From contig CM040430.1 of NCBI GenBank assembly GCA_022702705.1, positions 78,557,239 through 78,621,238 on the forward strand: a stretch of DNA of 64,000 nucleotides. The letters are read 5' to 3'. Positions 11,163 to 23,639 of the stretch are shown here, in pieces. The translations under genes and the position numbers were made by a program. The notes under the pieces were generated by a model. It was not told the origin of the DNA. It searched no databases and was given only the letters and a program-made list of their open reading frames with translations. The DNA is from Papilionanthe hookeriana x Papilionanthe teres (Eukaryota > Streptophyta > Magnoliopsida > Asparagales > Orchidaceae). Numbering within the stretch: the stretch's first letter is position 1; each line of letters opens with the position of its first letter.

Positions 11163-11949
11163 AAAAATTCATTTTAAACTGGTATATCTTCCTTGAAAAT
11201 GTAGCAACTTGATTTTCCAACATTTTAAAAGCATCAAAAACATGAATATTTGCTACCTTTTCAGGATGTATCCTTTCATAAGGCCATTAAAAATTATTAG
11301 TAGTCATCTCTTCAATTAATGCATAAGCTTCAAGAAATGGTTTAGACATTAATGAACCACCAACAGCGATATCGATAATAGATATAAGAGATTCAGCTAA
11401 TCCATTATAAAAAGTTTGAATAATTAACCAATCTGGCACAACATGGTGTGGACACTTTCTTAGGAGTTCTTTAAATTGTTCCCAATCTTTGTAAATAGAC
11501 CCCCTTCAAACTGACAAAATGATTTAATATCATTTCTAAGCTTCACAGTTTTTTATGGTGGAAAATATATAACAAGGATTTTGTGTTAAATCACCCTAAG
11601 TTCTGATAGATCCAGGGGCTAATGAATTCAACCATATCTTAGCCTTATCCTTAAGTGAGAATGGAAAAAGCATAAGCCTAATAGCATCATCAGAAACACT
11701 ATCATATTTAAATGTAGCATACAATTCTAGAAATTTGGCAAGATGTGAATTTGGATCTTCAGTTGGTGATCCTCCAAACTGTTTATTAGATATCATTTGG
11801 ATAATAGCAGGTTTATGTTCAAATGAATTAGCAGCTACAGCAGGATTTTGAATACTACCATGAAGTTCATCCACTGTAGGGTTTGCATAATCTCTTAAAA
11901 GTCTTAATTCATGATGAATTTCAGCATTTTGATTAATTTGATTTGTCAT
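11163..11949 (-). pseudogene. gag of element B, truncated
   Basis: ATG at 11949 opens MTNQINQNAEIHHELRLLRD, then YANPTVDELHG and the capsid-like segment (LAKFLELYATFKYD..., LFPFSLKDKAKIWLNSLAPG) before a stop near 11596. Downstream frames (11163-11590) still match the E gag (weak parallels of CPHHAVQDCLIIQTFYNGL and EEMTTNNF). Gag would package the element RNA. The C-terminal part present in E (GNWNNQGNNNY region) and the protease are deleted. The gag frame runs into RT sequence at 11158-11162 over a shared TTGAG. Confidence 0.8.
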
Positions 11950-12267
11950 TTCTTGAAATTTTTGAATTTTTCTATATTTTTTATTTTTAAAAATTTTTCT
12001 AATAGTTCGTTCTAATTCAGAATCGTAAGGATAAGTCCTTTAAAACCTAAACTTCGCATAAACTATTATAACATAACAATAAAAACAAAAAAATAAAAAT
12101 AAAATAAAACACACAATAACAATCAAAGTTTAAAGAAGACTTTGTAAAAATAGAAATTTTGTTTTTCTAAAAAATTTTTAAAATTTATATTTTAAATTCA
12201 AATCCAAAGAAAATTTGATTTCTTTGTTCTTTTGTTCTTTTGTTCTTTTTTTCTTTTAGTCATTTGT

Positions 12268-12285
12268 TCCCTGGCAACGACGCTA
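12268..12285 (-). other. Primer-binding site of element B
   Basis: Minus strand TAGCGTCGTTGCCAGGGA, close to TGGCGCCGTTGCCGGGGA, the tRNA-Asp-type site of plant Athila/Tat elements. It lies six bases downstream of the LTR end (..GAGATCA, 12292). The gag ATG follows about 320 bases later, across a T-rich leader with repeated ttgttctttt. Confidence 0.8.
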
Positions 12286-12291
12286 AAAACT

Positions 12292-14200
12292 TGATCTCGG
12301 TTCTCTTTACAACCAGATGAAAATTGATAAAATTATGCTTTTGCTAATCCAATTAAACTTATATTTTTTATAAGAAATATTCTCCTTTGAAATAGCACTA
12401 AAAACTTGATTCTAATTTGAATAAGAATACAACAGTGATATTTTAATTTAGGGATTCTACGTAAGTATACGTATTGTCATTAAGCAATATATTACTTTTT
12501 GACTAAGCCCTGAAATATCGATCCCACGGGGAAAATTTTTGAAAATTTAAAAGATAAAAAGGTTTTTAGATCAAATTCTATTTAGAAAAAAGACACTTAC
12601 TTAAATAGTTTTAGATAATAGAAAACTTTAAAATATGTTTCTTTTTTGTATTTTTTAAAATTATGAAATAAAGTGAACAACTATCTAACTATAGCAAGTT
12701 TTTTGTAGATTTAAAGAAGTATAAATGAAAATATTTTTTTCCTTATCTTGAATTAGTAATAAGTAAAGTAATTCAATTTTGGAAGTATTTAAAAAGTGTT
12801 GTGCCAAATAGGACCAATTTTATTCTTTAACCTTACTGGAGATGATATAATGAACATTGGCTAGTTTAACGTTTCAAAATGTTTTGAAGACGGGTTAGGT
12901 TGGAAAGATACTAGCTCTCACTCTAGAGTTCTCTCCTTTTTTCCACCTGGGGGCTAACGCTTGCATCAAAACCTAAAACAATAAACCAAATTAGGGGCTT
13001 TAGTTTATGACCCTAAAGTCTCTAATTCAATACCCATAAACGTATATTTTCCTATTTATTTGCAAAAAATTATATGAATAACTTTCTCATCCATACAATC
13101 CCATGTGATTCCTACCTATTGTTGATTGAGACAATACCTACTAGGATCTTACATGTTCTCACAACAAATCTTAACATCGTGATTGACCAAATCAAGAAGT
13201 AAATGAAGTGCAATGGTTGAATCAACACAACTACATCCAACATTAAAGATCATTACTTCCACAATTTTCATCCAACATTAAATATCAATACTTCCACTAC
13301 TTTCATCTAACACTTTATTACCTTTCATTTTAAGGAAAAAGTTGAAGAAGACTACTCAGAATCCATGGAAAAAACACGACCATAAATAGTTTTAAAAGTA
13401 GAAACCACGTAGAAAACACAAGAAGTCTTAATTAAAATCAAATGAAGTACAAAGATAAAAACTTATCTCAAGTTCCTCTCCACCAAACTCTTAAAGTTCC
13501 TTTGAATCCCTTCCTAGTAGCCCAACCCAAGAAGGTTTAAATCTCTCTACACAATGAATTTTTACTTAGAAATCCCTAATCACCCTCTCTTTCACTAAGA
13601 AGGAGAAAAGTGTGAAGAAACACTAAGTAGGAATTCTACAACTTCTTACTTAAACTACTCTCTACAAACTCTAATTTTCCTCTCTCTAAAATAACTCTAC
13701 ACACACACACTTATTTTCAAGTCATTCTTTTATATATTCTCCAAAAGGTGCCTTGGTGTCTCTTCAAAATGTGTCGATAATCAATGAATTTACCCAATAG
13801 ATGCATCCTTTCAAGTGAAATTTGAATGTCTTTTGGCACCCTTGATTATTTACACACGTTTACCAAAGGATGCCTCAAACACCTCCTATACATTTGCCAA
13901 AAATTCTTTAAAATTGCAAAGTAACTACCTGGTGCTTAAGTGCAAAGTCTCTGGTGCTTAGGCATGGCCTTCTCTGTGCTGGCGCTTAGACACCGGATCT
14001 GGGCGCTTAGGCGCCCCAGTTCATTTTAACACCTTCTTCATTCTTACTCCAAATTTAATTTTTTTCACTCATTTTCACATATTTGCTCCATTTAAGTGTA
14101 CCTGAAAGAAAAACACACAAAGATCTTACATTAAAGTGGAATATCATCAAAAATAGATATAAAAATGTGTTTAAAAATATTATATACTTTAGGTATATCA
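12292..14200 (-). repeat. 5' LTR of element B (1909 bp)
   Basis: TG at 14200 (minus strand TGATATACCTAAAGT) to CA at 12292. It is homologous along its length to the A 3' LTR and E 5' LTR. U3 has a strong palindrome pair (13932-14017, including gggcgcttaggcgcccc at 14001-14017). A decoy primer site sits at 12391-12400. Outside its start (14201 onward) lies the opposite-orientation LTR fragment of element C. Confidence 0.85.
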
Positions 14201-15572
14201 CTGACCAAGAGAAAATTTATAGAATTTTAGAGAGAAGAAAGTAAGGAGTTGTAATATTATTACTTAAGGTTTGTTCTCACTGATCTCATTCCTAGTGAAG
14301 GTGAAGTTGGTTAGATAGTTCTAAGTAAGAATCCATTGTTTCTTAGTGAAATTAATAGGATTTAACTCACTAGGGTTGGACAACCAGACCTAGAGAGGAT
14401 TGTAATAGAAAGGAAGAGATTCAAAAGAACTTTAAGAGTTTGGTGGAAAGGAATTTGAGATAATTTTTTATGATTGTAACTACATTTTATTTTAATTTAG
14501 ACTTTTTGTGTTTTTACATCATTTCTACTTTTAATCTCAATTGCTGTTATGTTTTCTACATGAATTGTGAGTAGTTCTCTTTCTATTTTTCCTTAACATG
14601 ATAAGTAATTAAGTGTTGAAAGGAAGTTGTGTGAAGTATAGATCGTTAATGTTGGAGTAAGTTGTGATGATTCAAATCTTGTACTTTATTTACTTCTTGA
14701 TTTGACCAATTAATATGTTAATATTTGTTGTGAGAACATGTAAGATCTGTGAGGGTATTATCTCAGTCAACCTATGGTAAAAATTAAATGAGATTGTATG
14801 AATGAGAATGTAATTCATATGGTAAAGTACAAATAAATAGGGAGAGAAAGTTTGAAGAATGTAGAGTTAGAAGACTTTAGGGTGACAGACTAAAGCCCCC
14901 AATTCAATCTTTTGTTTTAGGTCTTGATGCGAGAAGTTACCCTCCAGGAGGAGGGAGTAAAGGGAGCCCTAGAGTGAGAGCTAGTATATTCCCTGCCTAG
15001 CCTATCTTTAGGATTATTAAATTTTAGACTAACCAATGTTCTTTATAACATCTCTAGTAAGGGAAAAGAATAATATTGCTCATATTTGACACAACACAAT
15101 TTAAATACTTCCACAACATAATTTCTATATGTGTTACTAATTCATATAAGGAAAATAATATTTTAGTTATATTACTTTCATCTTACAAATATCTCTTTAA
15201 ATTTAGTTAGTTGTTTACTTTATTTTCAATTTTCAAAATTACCAAAAAAATTGAACTTTTATTTCTAAAAGAGTATTTATAGTTTATGTAAGAAACTTTT
15301 TCAAAGTAGAGTTTGTTATCTAATTTCTTCTTAAGAGTTTGAATTTCTCCCCGTGGGATCTATTTTTTGGGGCTTAATCAAATAGTCCTATATTACTTGA
15401 TAATATTAAGTATACTTACATAGAATCCTTGTATTTAAATATAACAGTTTCATTCTCACCTTAGAATCAAGTTTTTGGTGTTGTTGTAAAGAAAGAAATT
15501 TAAATAAAGAGAATTAAAAATATAATCACATACATATAAAAGTATATAAAATAAATTTGGATTAGTCGAGCA
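14201..15572 (+). repeat. LTR fragment of element C, interrupted by element B
   Basis: Plus-strand LTR lacking its first ~480 bases. It begins at the equivalent of about 6770 in the A LTR and runs through the conserved end block ('ccgtgggatct', 15350; 'aagtatacttacatagaatcc', 15410-15430) and the decoy primer site (15476-15489) to ...GAGCA at 15572. The missing U3 should lie beyond B's other end, off-window. No true primer site or gag follows, so this is a 3' LTR or a solo LTR. Confidence 0.7.
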
Positions 15573-18500
15573 GGCCGCTTGAGAGAGAAAATGTATTCAT
15601 AGCCCCATAAATGGAATAAGGGGTGTTCCTAATGACCAGAGGACCACTTGGACCAATTTTTGTGATTTTTGAATTATATTTTATTTATTATAATTATTTT
15701 GAGTTTTAGAGTATTAATTAATTATAAAATAAAATAAAAGTTGAAAAAAGGATTTTATATTTTTCTTAAACCTCTCCGACCTCAAGGAGTTCATAGAAAT
15801 AAATTTTATAATTTTCTTATTTTTCTTTGATTTATTAGAATTACTTTAGTGAAAAAGGCTAAAAACTCATTTTTTAATATTAAAAATTACATTAAGCCTT
15901 TAACATTCAATAACTTGTCCTAAAAATTACATTAAGCCTTTAAAATTCAATAACTTATCCTAGGGACTTAGGAAAAATATTTGGTTTGTTCCTAAGTTGT
16001 TAGGAGTCAAAATGTGACATTTTTATGATTTTTAATATTTTTTTGATTTTTATTATTTTTTAATTATTAAAATATTAAAATATTGTGAAAATCAACTTTT
16101 TTAGAAAATTTCAATTTTAATTTTTCTGAACTCTCCTGATATCAGAGAAGCTCCAAAACCATTTTTGTGAATTTTTTAAAAGTATTTTTGGAGTTATGAA
16201 TTTTTAAAGTTCCATTTTGCTTATGAGGCTTAATTAATCCATTTAGTGGGGTTAAACATTTCCAATTGATTCCAAATTTTTATGTGAGGTCTCTCTGATC
16301 CTAAAGATCAGTGGAGAATTGTTTTCAAGTTCTTTTGATGTGTGGTTAACCCTAATTAATTAAAGTTTAGTTTTAGGGGTTTGGGCCAATTAAGGTTAAT
16401 ATGAATGAATTAACTCAAAATATATTTTTCATAGGGTCCTCTGGTCCTAAGAAACATCACAAATTTTCCTAGAATTTATTTTACAATATGCTAATTATTG
16501 GAATTAAAATACCTAAAACAGTGACATGAACTTGAAAATTCAATAACTTTTCACAGAGATAGCTCTGACCTTGAAAAATTTAGGGAATGTTCCCAAGATC
16601 AGAGGCTTCAAAAGCCCTATGGTCTCATGCCATGGTGAATTATCTATGCAAATGAAGAATTAAAATACTGAAAATAGTAAATAAATTATTAAAAATAAAA
16701 TAATCATCCAATTAATTTGATTTCTTTTCCACATTATTCTCCTCTGTTCACTGAGCAAGAGGGTATTTTTATTTTATTTTTGTGATTTTTCTATGCAAAG
16801 ATATGAATTTTCTAAGTTCTGGGTATTTAATTAATTCAGAAAATAGGGATTTATCTACTTATCCACGCGTCGCCGCGTCAACCTCGGCAGCTCCGAAGCC
16901 CCTACGTGTCGCGCTCCCATTTGACACCGCCACTTGATTCAGCAGCCACGCGTCCCGCGGTTCATGTATCATTGTGCCGTCCGACTTGATCTCGACCATC
17001 CGCTCGATACACGTGCGATCCAACGGCTCCTGGTCATCGTCTACGACTGGTGTGCACCCGTGACCGTCCACACTAAAACCCTAAGATCTCACTCGATTCT
17101 CAATGGATTTTTGTGTTCTTATGCTCTATGGATTCGTCTTGAAGAGACGAACACATCCATACGGTTTATAGGCTATGAAATTAACCCAACAAAATGGAGA
17201 ATTGCTGGAAGCTCGGGAGGAAGAATGAGTTCATACCTTTGCTCAGAGAAGTGAAGCTTCGATCTGAGAGTTGTGTCACCTTTGATTGAGTCCAGGCAAG
17301 CTCCAGACGAAGTCTTTGGCTCTGGGGAATTGTCTAGGTGTGAAAGTGACCAAGGCCGATCACAAAGCTTGGAGGCTGGAAGCAATGGCTGGCCTGGTGA
17401 GGGGGCTTTTGTTGGGGAACTTCTCCTCTTGGTCCGAGTGAAGGTGTAGGATCAATCAATTTGGGGATTGGCTCAGCTGTGGTGAAGTGTCCTATTTTTT
17501 GGGTGGATTTTCAACTCGGAAATTGAGCTCGCGAGAGAGGGTTTTAGGGCTGGATTTCAGTGGGGATCAAGTTCTCTATGTCTGCAGAGGGGTCTGGAAT
17601 GATTTTGGCAGAGTTTTGGTAAGGTTTTTGGTTCAACTCCTTCTTTGGCCGAGAGGTGGTGGTGTTTAAATAGAGGTCGCTGGAGGGCTTCCCAGGGGGG
17701 TTTAGTGGCTTGGATCATCTGCTCTGGTGAGGAGAAGAACAACCATGGTGGCCATTAGGCATGAGACAAGTCAGCAAGGCAGAATTCAAAAAGTGGCTCA
17801 CATGGGTACTCTCGGCCTGGTGGTTTCCGGTGGCTGTGGTGGCTGGCCGGCCAAGGTCAGGTCACCCTCAAGGTCAGGGAGGTCAGGGCTGGGGTTCAGT
17901 CCAATCAATTGGCCATGGACATGTGTAAAGGAGTTGAATTGAAATAGCATGGGGAGAAGGTCATTTTGGGTTCAAATGAGTCAACCCATGGTTTTGGGCT
18001 AGGTTCACCACCCAAGGCCTGGTTTTGGGCTGAAAAGAATCACTTGGGTCAGCCAAGAGAAAATGGTGTGGTCTCCATCCATGGTGAGGTGGCTAAACTT
18101 GGTTTAGTGTGTATCATGGATGGGGTTAAAAGGCTTAAGGAAGGCTTAAGAAAGGGGCTTCTCCATTTGCCATTTATGGGATGGTCACATGTCAAACTTC
18201 TCATGGCTTTACATGGGGCTTAAGGATGGCTTCATGGCTTCATGTGGCTTGGGAATGGCTTAGACAAGTTTCATAAAAATGGGTTTTAGGGATTTTTGGC
18301 ATTTAGGGGTGATTTGGCATGAGGCTTGATTTGGAATCATTTGATCATGGATTTAAAACTTAGGGGTTGATTTTGGTTAAAAGGATGACAAATGAAAATG
18401 TCATATGGGCTTTAGGATAGATTTTGGGCTTTTGAAATGATTTTGGATGGGCTTTTAAAGTGGTTTAAGGAAGTGGGCTTTTGGATTTTAAAATGGGCTT

Positions 18501-19985
18501 TTGGATGAAAATTTTGTGAAGGACCATGTCAAATAAATGTTGCAATTGGTTTAGGTATGTGTCATAAGTGATTTGGAACAAATTTGAAGTGATTTTGGAT
18601 TGAATTGGGTTTAATTTGGGCTTTTTTGGTAAAGGAGCCAAGGTGGGCCAAATTGGGTTAACTTGGGCTAAGATTGAGCTAAAGTTGGATTTGATGTAAA
18701 ATTAATGTTGAGAAATGTTCATGGGAGTGTCACAAAGAGTTTTCAACTTTGGTTAGGCTTTGATTTTGGGATTTGGGCCCATTTGGATTAGGTTTGGGCT
18801 TAGGTCAATTTAAGGGATTTTGGTTTTGGGTTAGGTTTGGGTGGAGTTTAGGTCCAAATTTTGGGCAAATCAAGTTAGTGTTTTGTTTATGGGGGTGTTA
18901 GGAAGGCTTTAGAAAAGATTTGGGGCCAATTGGAGTTGAATTGGGCTAGGTTTGAGCTAGGTTTAGGTCATGGGCCAAAATTGGGCCTTAGGCTTCAAAT
19001 TGAAATTGGGCTCAAATGTCAATCAAATTGGACGTGGATTTGGTCTAAATTGATGTTGGGGATATTGAATTGAAGTTTAGAATTGAATTGGACCAGAATT
19101 GAGATCAATTGGGGTGGTTTGGTTTGACATTGGGTTCACTTGGGTTTAAAATGGGTCAAATTGGGGGTTTTGGTAAAAGTGGGGTAAATTGGCAAAATTG
19201 GCCCATGGTGTAGTTAAACAAAATGAAATTGGGAATATTTGGGATTTTTTTGGAATTTTTTGGGAATTTTCTGAATTTTTAGATTTTTGGGCTAAGAAGG
19301 GCATTTTGGGTATTTGGAGGGTATTGCGGGGTACTTTTGGAATTTTTGGTATTTTTGGCTATGGATCAATTTGAGTGGGGAGAAATGTTTAGGACTGATT
19401 TTGAGGAATTTTGGGTAATTTTGGTAATTTTACAAATTTTGGGTAGCTCCAAGGGCATTTGGTAGGTTTGGTGGGTCCGGGGCCCTGGGGGTCAAAAATT
19501 GAAATTTTGAAAAAATGAAGATTGATCAAATGTGAGTGAAATGGGATCACTTTGGTTGAGCCATGAAGCCATATTAAGCCCATATGAGCCATGAGAGGAC
19601 TCATTTGGGGCATTCACTATGTTGTTCCTGACCCTCTTATCCAAGGGCTTAGGGGTTAAGGACCATCCATATGAATTACCTACATGAGTCAGGAAGTCAA
19701 GTTGGGTATGAATAGTTTTAGGACTTGGAATGTGTGTGAGAGTGTAGTGCATGTGCAAGTCAACCCTCACCAGACCAGGCCATCCAGGGTATTCCTAAGG
19801 CCAAAAAGTCCTATAGGGAACTCATTCTTTAAACCTCCACATTTGATTTCAACCCTCTAAGTGATTAGGGGTCTACAATCAAGCTTGTGGGGTTTGCAGG
19901 GAGTTAAGAAGTAGTTTGAATTTCTAAATTGTGGGTTCCATTTCTAGTCCTCTAAGATTAGTCAAAGGAAAAGCCTAAGGCTAGA
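15573..19985 (+). mobile_element. Block D: unrecognised repeat-like DNA, possible Tat/Ogre-type long LTR
   Basis: No protein domain is recognisable. Layout: AT-rich 15573-16850 with recurring 'tctctgatcctaaagatcag'-like phrases; a GC-rich island 16860-17090 (includes gatccaacggctcctgg); mixed ORF-like DNA to about 18250; then 18250-19600, strikingly G-rich on the plus strand with endlessly varied 'ttgggctaggttt' words; then 19600-19985. Very long LTRs with a GC-rich 'gatccaacggc' promoter island are typical of plant Tat/Ogre elements, so a long LTR is the best guess, with TGTATTCATAGCCCC at 15592 as one possible start. The boundaries and the family are uncertain. Short ORFs inside it look random. 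Confidence 0.35.
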
Positions 19986-19999
19986 TCCTAAGTACTAAA

Positions 20000-20860
20000 G
20001 AGAGAAGCAAAAGACCTCATCAAAAATGAGGTCAACAAGTGGCTCTGGAAGAACTGCTGATAATCTGATAAATGAGTGGCTTGTATTATTGTATGCAGTA
20101 GTTTAGTGTAACCCTCTCTCTGGTTACTTCGCCAACATGATTTGTGGGGAGTAGACGAGTAGAAATAAAATAATGTCATGATTTTGCTGTGTCATCCATC
20201 TTCAATGTAGAAAAGTTTACCCTTCTACCACTAGTAATCTTCCATAGACCTTTTCCAGCAGTTAACAAAAAAATAATCTCATATAACTCCTCCTCAGTAG
20301 GATTGTAATTAGAATAAAAACACAATCTATATGTAGCCAGTTGGTAAAATGAATTGATTTCCTCTAGTGAAAACGCCATTGTTTTCCCTCTCACAATCAC
20401 CAAATTGTTCTCTGATTCAGGGAGATTTGCATAAAACTCCCTAACCACAGAAATCACTACAACAGCAGACAAACAGCAAAATCGATCCCACTGTCGACAG
20501 AGAATTAATTCTTCTACTTCTCCACCCGGATTTTTAAAACAACACTCAAGAATTAATTTCCTCGATTACAGTGCATCAGTATAATAATCCTGAGCCTCAG
20601 AACTCATAAACTTGTTTGAATCCAATGTGGCCTTCCCATTGCTCCTTTCATTCTTGGTGTCATTTTTAAAAATTACAAGAAATTCAAAATAAATTCCAAA
20701 ATTAACCCTAACTCCCCAGATCTAACTTCTAAAAGCTTAAACTCACTTTTCCATGTAAAATCCATCAAATTTTTACCATGAATAGTAAATTATCAAATTT
20801 TCCATAATGAACTCTTAATCCATGATGAAAATAAAAAATTTTTACATAAAAGAGAAGCTC
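20000..20860 (-). pseudogene. Transposase_32-like post-pol ORF of element E, broken
   Basis: The longest open piece (20472-20176) reads VREFYANLPESENNLVIVRG, then FSLEEINSFYQL and YNPTEEELYEI, clearly matching the A copy. Upstream (20860-20480) the DNA aligns with 3420-3730 of A but is out of frame. Downstream (20175-20060) it continues after a stop with HYF..TRLLPTNHVGE, parallel to HYFMSSKLLPLNHVSD in A. The domain is known in plants as 'putative plant transposon protein'; its biochemical role is not established. Finding it in the same place in two diverged elements shows it is part of the family rather than a chance insertion. Confidence 0.7.
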
Positions 20861-21675
20861 TAACCATCAGAAGATGAAGTCTAATGAATTTGGCTCAATT
20901 CCACTAAGTAATCTTCACTTATAGGGATGCCCTAAGTGCAAAACCGTTAACTCTTGAGGAAGAAGAGGAAATGAGGAGAAAATGGCAGTTTTTGGCAGTT
21001 AAAACCATCATGAACTGATTTTTGTGAACCGACACTTAAGCGCGACTGGTTCGGCGCTTAGATGCCATGCTCTCGGGTATGCAATCACTTAAGCGTGGGT
21101 TTTGGCGCTTAGGCGCCAGTGCACAAATTTCGACATTTCCAAATTTTGATTCAAATGTACTACTTTCCAAGTCAACCGCACTCACATTGTCTTAAATATG
21201 TCATAATAACATTTGCTTTCCCTTCTTCTATCTTATTTTTAAAAAATTCTTAATTTTTCACAATTTAGATTTGATCACAATAACACGAATATTTTCACAC
21301 AAACAAAACACTTTCATTAACATATATTCACAAGTACAAATACACTTCACATGTCTAATCTTCACTACAACAAGTTTTGGATGAGATGCCCTCTAAATTC
21401 ATCATAATATAAGATAAACTTACGTAAACATATAAAACAAACACACACAATCAAATAAGTAAACAAACATAGACAAACTAATCAAAGAACTTGATTCCAT
21501 TCTCCATTATGTGGAACATATGCTTGGCCTTCATTTGTTCCTTTTGAACCATTTGACACGTAGATTTGATAAAACAGACGATGATGAAGAACTCTGATAG
21601 AATCCTCTTCAATCCACTTGCTCTTCAGATACATCGCCTTGTCTGATTCTTCAATATACTGAATTGAATTTTGAG
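20861..21675 (-). other. Post-pol spacer of element E with GGCGC palindromes
   Basis: No gene. A cluster of inverted repeats lies at 21031-21118, the clearest being ggcgcttaggcgcc (21104-21117), with partial copies near 21035 (acttaagcgcg), 21053 (ggcgcttagatgcc) and 21087 (acttaagcgtg). The part nearest the small ORF matches 880-1012 of A. Confidence 0.5.
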
Positions 21676-21891
21676 TTAATAATGAATATGTGCTAAATGT
21701 GCTTTAGTTTCATTTACATTTGCCTCAATTGAAGCCACATCAGCCTCAATTTTCACAATCTTCTTCGCTATTCCTTCAATATTAACGGCTAGGAATCCAT
21801 TATATAACTCTTGCGCCCTTTGACTTACAAACTTCTTCTTGACAGCTTCTTTCTTTTTCTTCGAATCATTCTCCCAAGAAGATATTTTTGC
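21676..21891 (-). pseudogene. Conserved small post-pol ORF of element E
   Basis: Minus-strand frame without an ATG: from 21891 it reads AKISSWENDSKKKKEAVKKK and on through AQELYNGFLAVN, IEADVASIEANVN and AHLAHIHY to TAA 21676-21678. It matches the intact A ORF (591-824) over about 70 residues at clearly more than half identity. The starting Met of A is not preserved: an upstream frame change precedes AKISSW, and a Met of A is Ile here. No function is known. Conservation of frame and sequence through an otherwise poorly conserved region suggests the protein was selected while the family was active. Confidence 0.55.
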
Positions 21892-22361
21892 TATCTTCCT
21901 TTAACAACTCAAATATTTCTTCTCTTAGACTTTAGAATTAAAATTTTGAAAGGGGCAAATTCTCTCTTCATTTCCAAGCTATTTATAGACTTTGTAGAGC
22001 TTATACCACTTCCCAAGTCTAAAAAACTACCAAATAACATTCAAGGCCACTTTCCCACATTTAATTCTTCTAGAACATCATTTAGGCACGTTTTTATAAC
22101 TACGGCGCTTAAGCGTCAGTATTGGGCCCTTAGGTGACAGTGTTCAATTTAGCACAGGTCAGCTTAACCTCTAAATACTCATTCTTACATGTTTAAGACA
22201 TCATTTAAATTTTTAAAATTATCACCAAAAGTTCAAAATACTACCACAATTCTCTAAAACAAACACAACAATAACAATCAAAACAAAATCACACTGATAA
22301 CTATGGGTTGCCACCCACATAACGTTTTGGTTTTACGTCGTTAGCCCTACATACCCAGTGC

Positions 22362-23400
22362 TTATTCTAGGTGACCCAACATCAAAACATCATTCAATTT
22401 AGTATGATCCCCTAAGAAATAGGGTTTCAGCCTATGACCATTCACTTTGATAATTTTTAGGGTTTTAGGATCCTTAATATCCACATCTCCATAGGGATAA
22501 ACTTTTAGCAAAATAAATGGGCACATCCACCTGCAGTTAGGTTTGCCTGAAGATAACCTCAATCTTGCATTATAAAGCAAAACTTGTTGTTCTTGCTTAA
22601 AATTTTTAGTATGAATCTTCAGATAATGCCACTTTTTCATTTTATCTTTATAAATATTAGCATTCTCATAAGACTCATTCCTTATCTCTTCCAGCTCATT
22701 AAATTGCAACAATCTCTTTTTACCAGCATCCTTCAAATTATAAATAAATTCTTTAATAGTCCAATAAGATTTATTCTCAAGTTCCACAGGTAAATGACAA
22801 TCTTTCCCATAAATTAACCTAAACGGTGACATTCCTACAGGAACTCTGTATGCAGTCCAATAAGCCCACAAAACAAAATCAAGTTTGACTGCCAATCCAT
22901 TTTTATTGGATCTATAGATTTTTCTAAAATTTATTTTATTTCTCGATTTGAAACTTTAACCAAACCACTTGTCTAAGGATGATAAGCAGTAGAAATTCAA
23001 TGCTAGATATGATATTTCTTTAATAATTTTTCAATTAATGCATTCTTAAAATGACTTCTCCCATCAGTTATGATAACTATTGGTATTCCAAATCTGCAAA
23101 ATATATTTATTATTAAGAACTTTGCAATAATTTGAGCATCACATCGAGGTAAAACAACAGCTTCTATCCAATTAGACACATATTCTACTGCTAACAGTAT
23201 CTATAATTCCTAAAAGATGGTTTATATGGTCCCATGAAATCTAATCCCCAAACGTCAAATATTTCAACTTCCAAAATATAATTGAGGGGCATCTCATTTC
23301 TTCTAGAAATATTGCCTACACGTTAACATCAATTACAATTTTTAATATAAAAATTAACATCTCTAAAGATAGTAGGCCAATAAAATCCAGATTGCTAGAT
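22362..23400 (-). pseudogene. Integrase of element E, broken
   Basis: The C-terminal half is one open frame (22895-22362, 177 codons) with VGMSPFRLIYGKDCHLPVE, a Lys/Glu-rich helix, LLYNARLRLSSGKPNCRW, and the tail VNGHRLKPYF...MLGHLE. The N-terminal half (22900-23400) aligns with the B integrase (zinc module and first catalytic Asp region) but is out of frame. The reaction would be joining of element cDNA to chromosomal DNA in the nucleus. Stop is followed by the spacer with ggcgcttaagcgtc (22104-22117). Confidence 0.85.
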
Positions 23401-23639
23401 TTTATATGTAGTTTTATCAACACCAATAAAATCCAGATTGCTCAAAATTTTATTGGATAATTTCAAGAGTCTATTCTAAAAGCACACATCTAATTAGATA
23501 CTTCCCCTGTTTATACAAAAATGGGTCGTCCCAAAAATAAGTCTTAGCTTCAGATAAAAATATTCTCTTTTGTTGGTGTGTGAGACCATAAGATAAAATG
23601 TTACTAACAAGAAAGATCACAACGTATGCATACCATAAA

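Larger units (their letters stand above)
8074..14200 (-). mobile_element. Element B: Athila-like Ty3/gypsy retrotransposon, 5' LTR to post-pol
   Basis: Read on the minus strand: 5' LTR (14200-12292), primer-binding site (12285-12268), gag (11949 down to about 11163), RT/RNase H (about 11160-9633), integrase (9357-8323), then the post-pol spacer until A interrupts at 8074. The rest of the post-pol region and the 3' LTR must lie left of A, outside the window. The upper boundary is exact: LTR start at 14200, then CTGAC (14201-14205, presumed target duplication), then an LTR in opposite orientation. Relative to E it lacks the gag C-terminus and protease (junction 11158-11162). All ORFs have stops or frameshifts. 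Confidence 0.85.

Noticed and set aside
16934..17254. 106-codon ORF in block D
   Set aside because: Lies on the GC-rich island, with overlapping antisense ORFs and no domain; likely chance.
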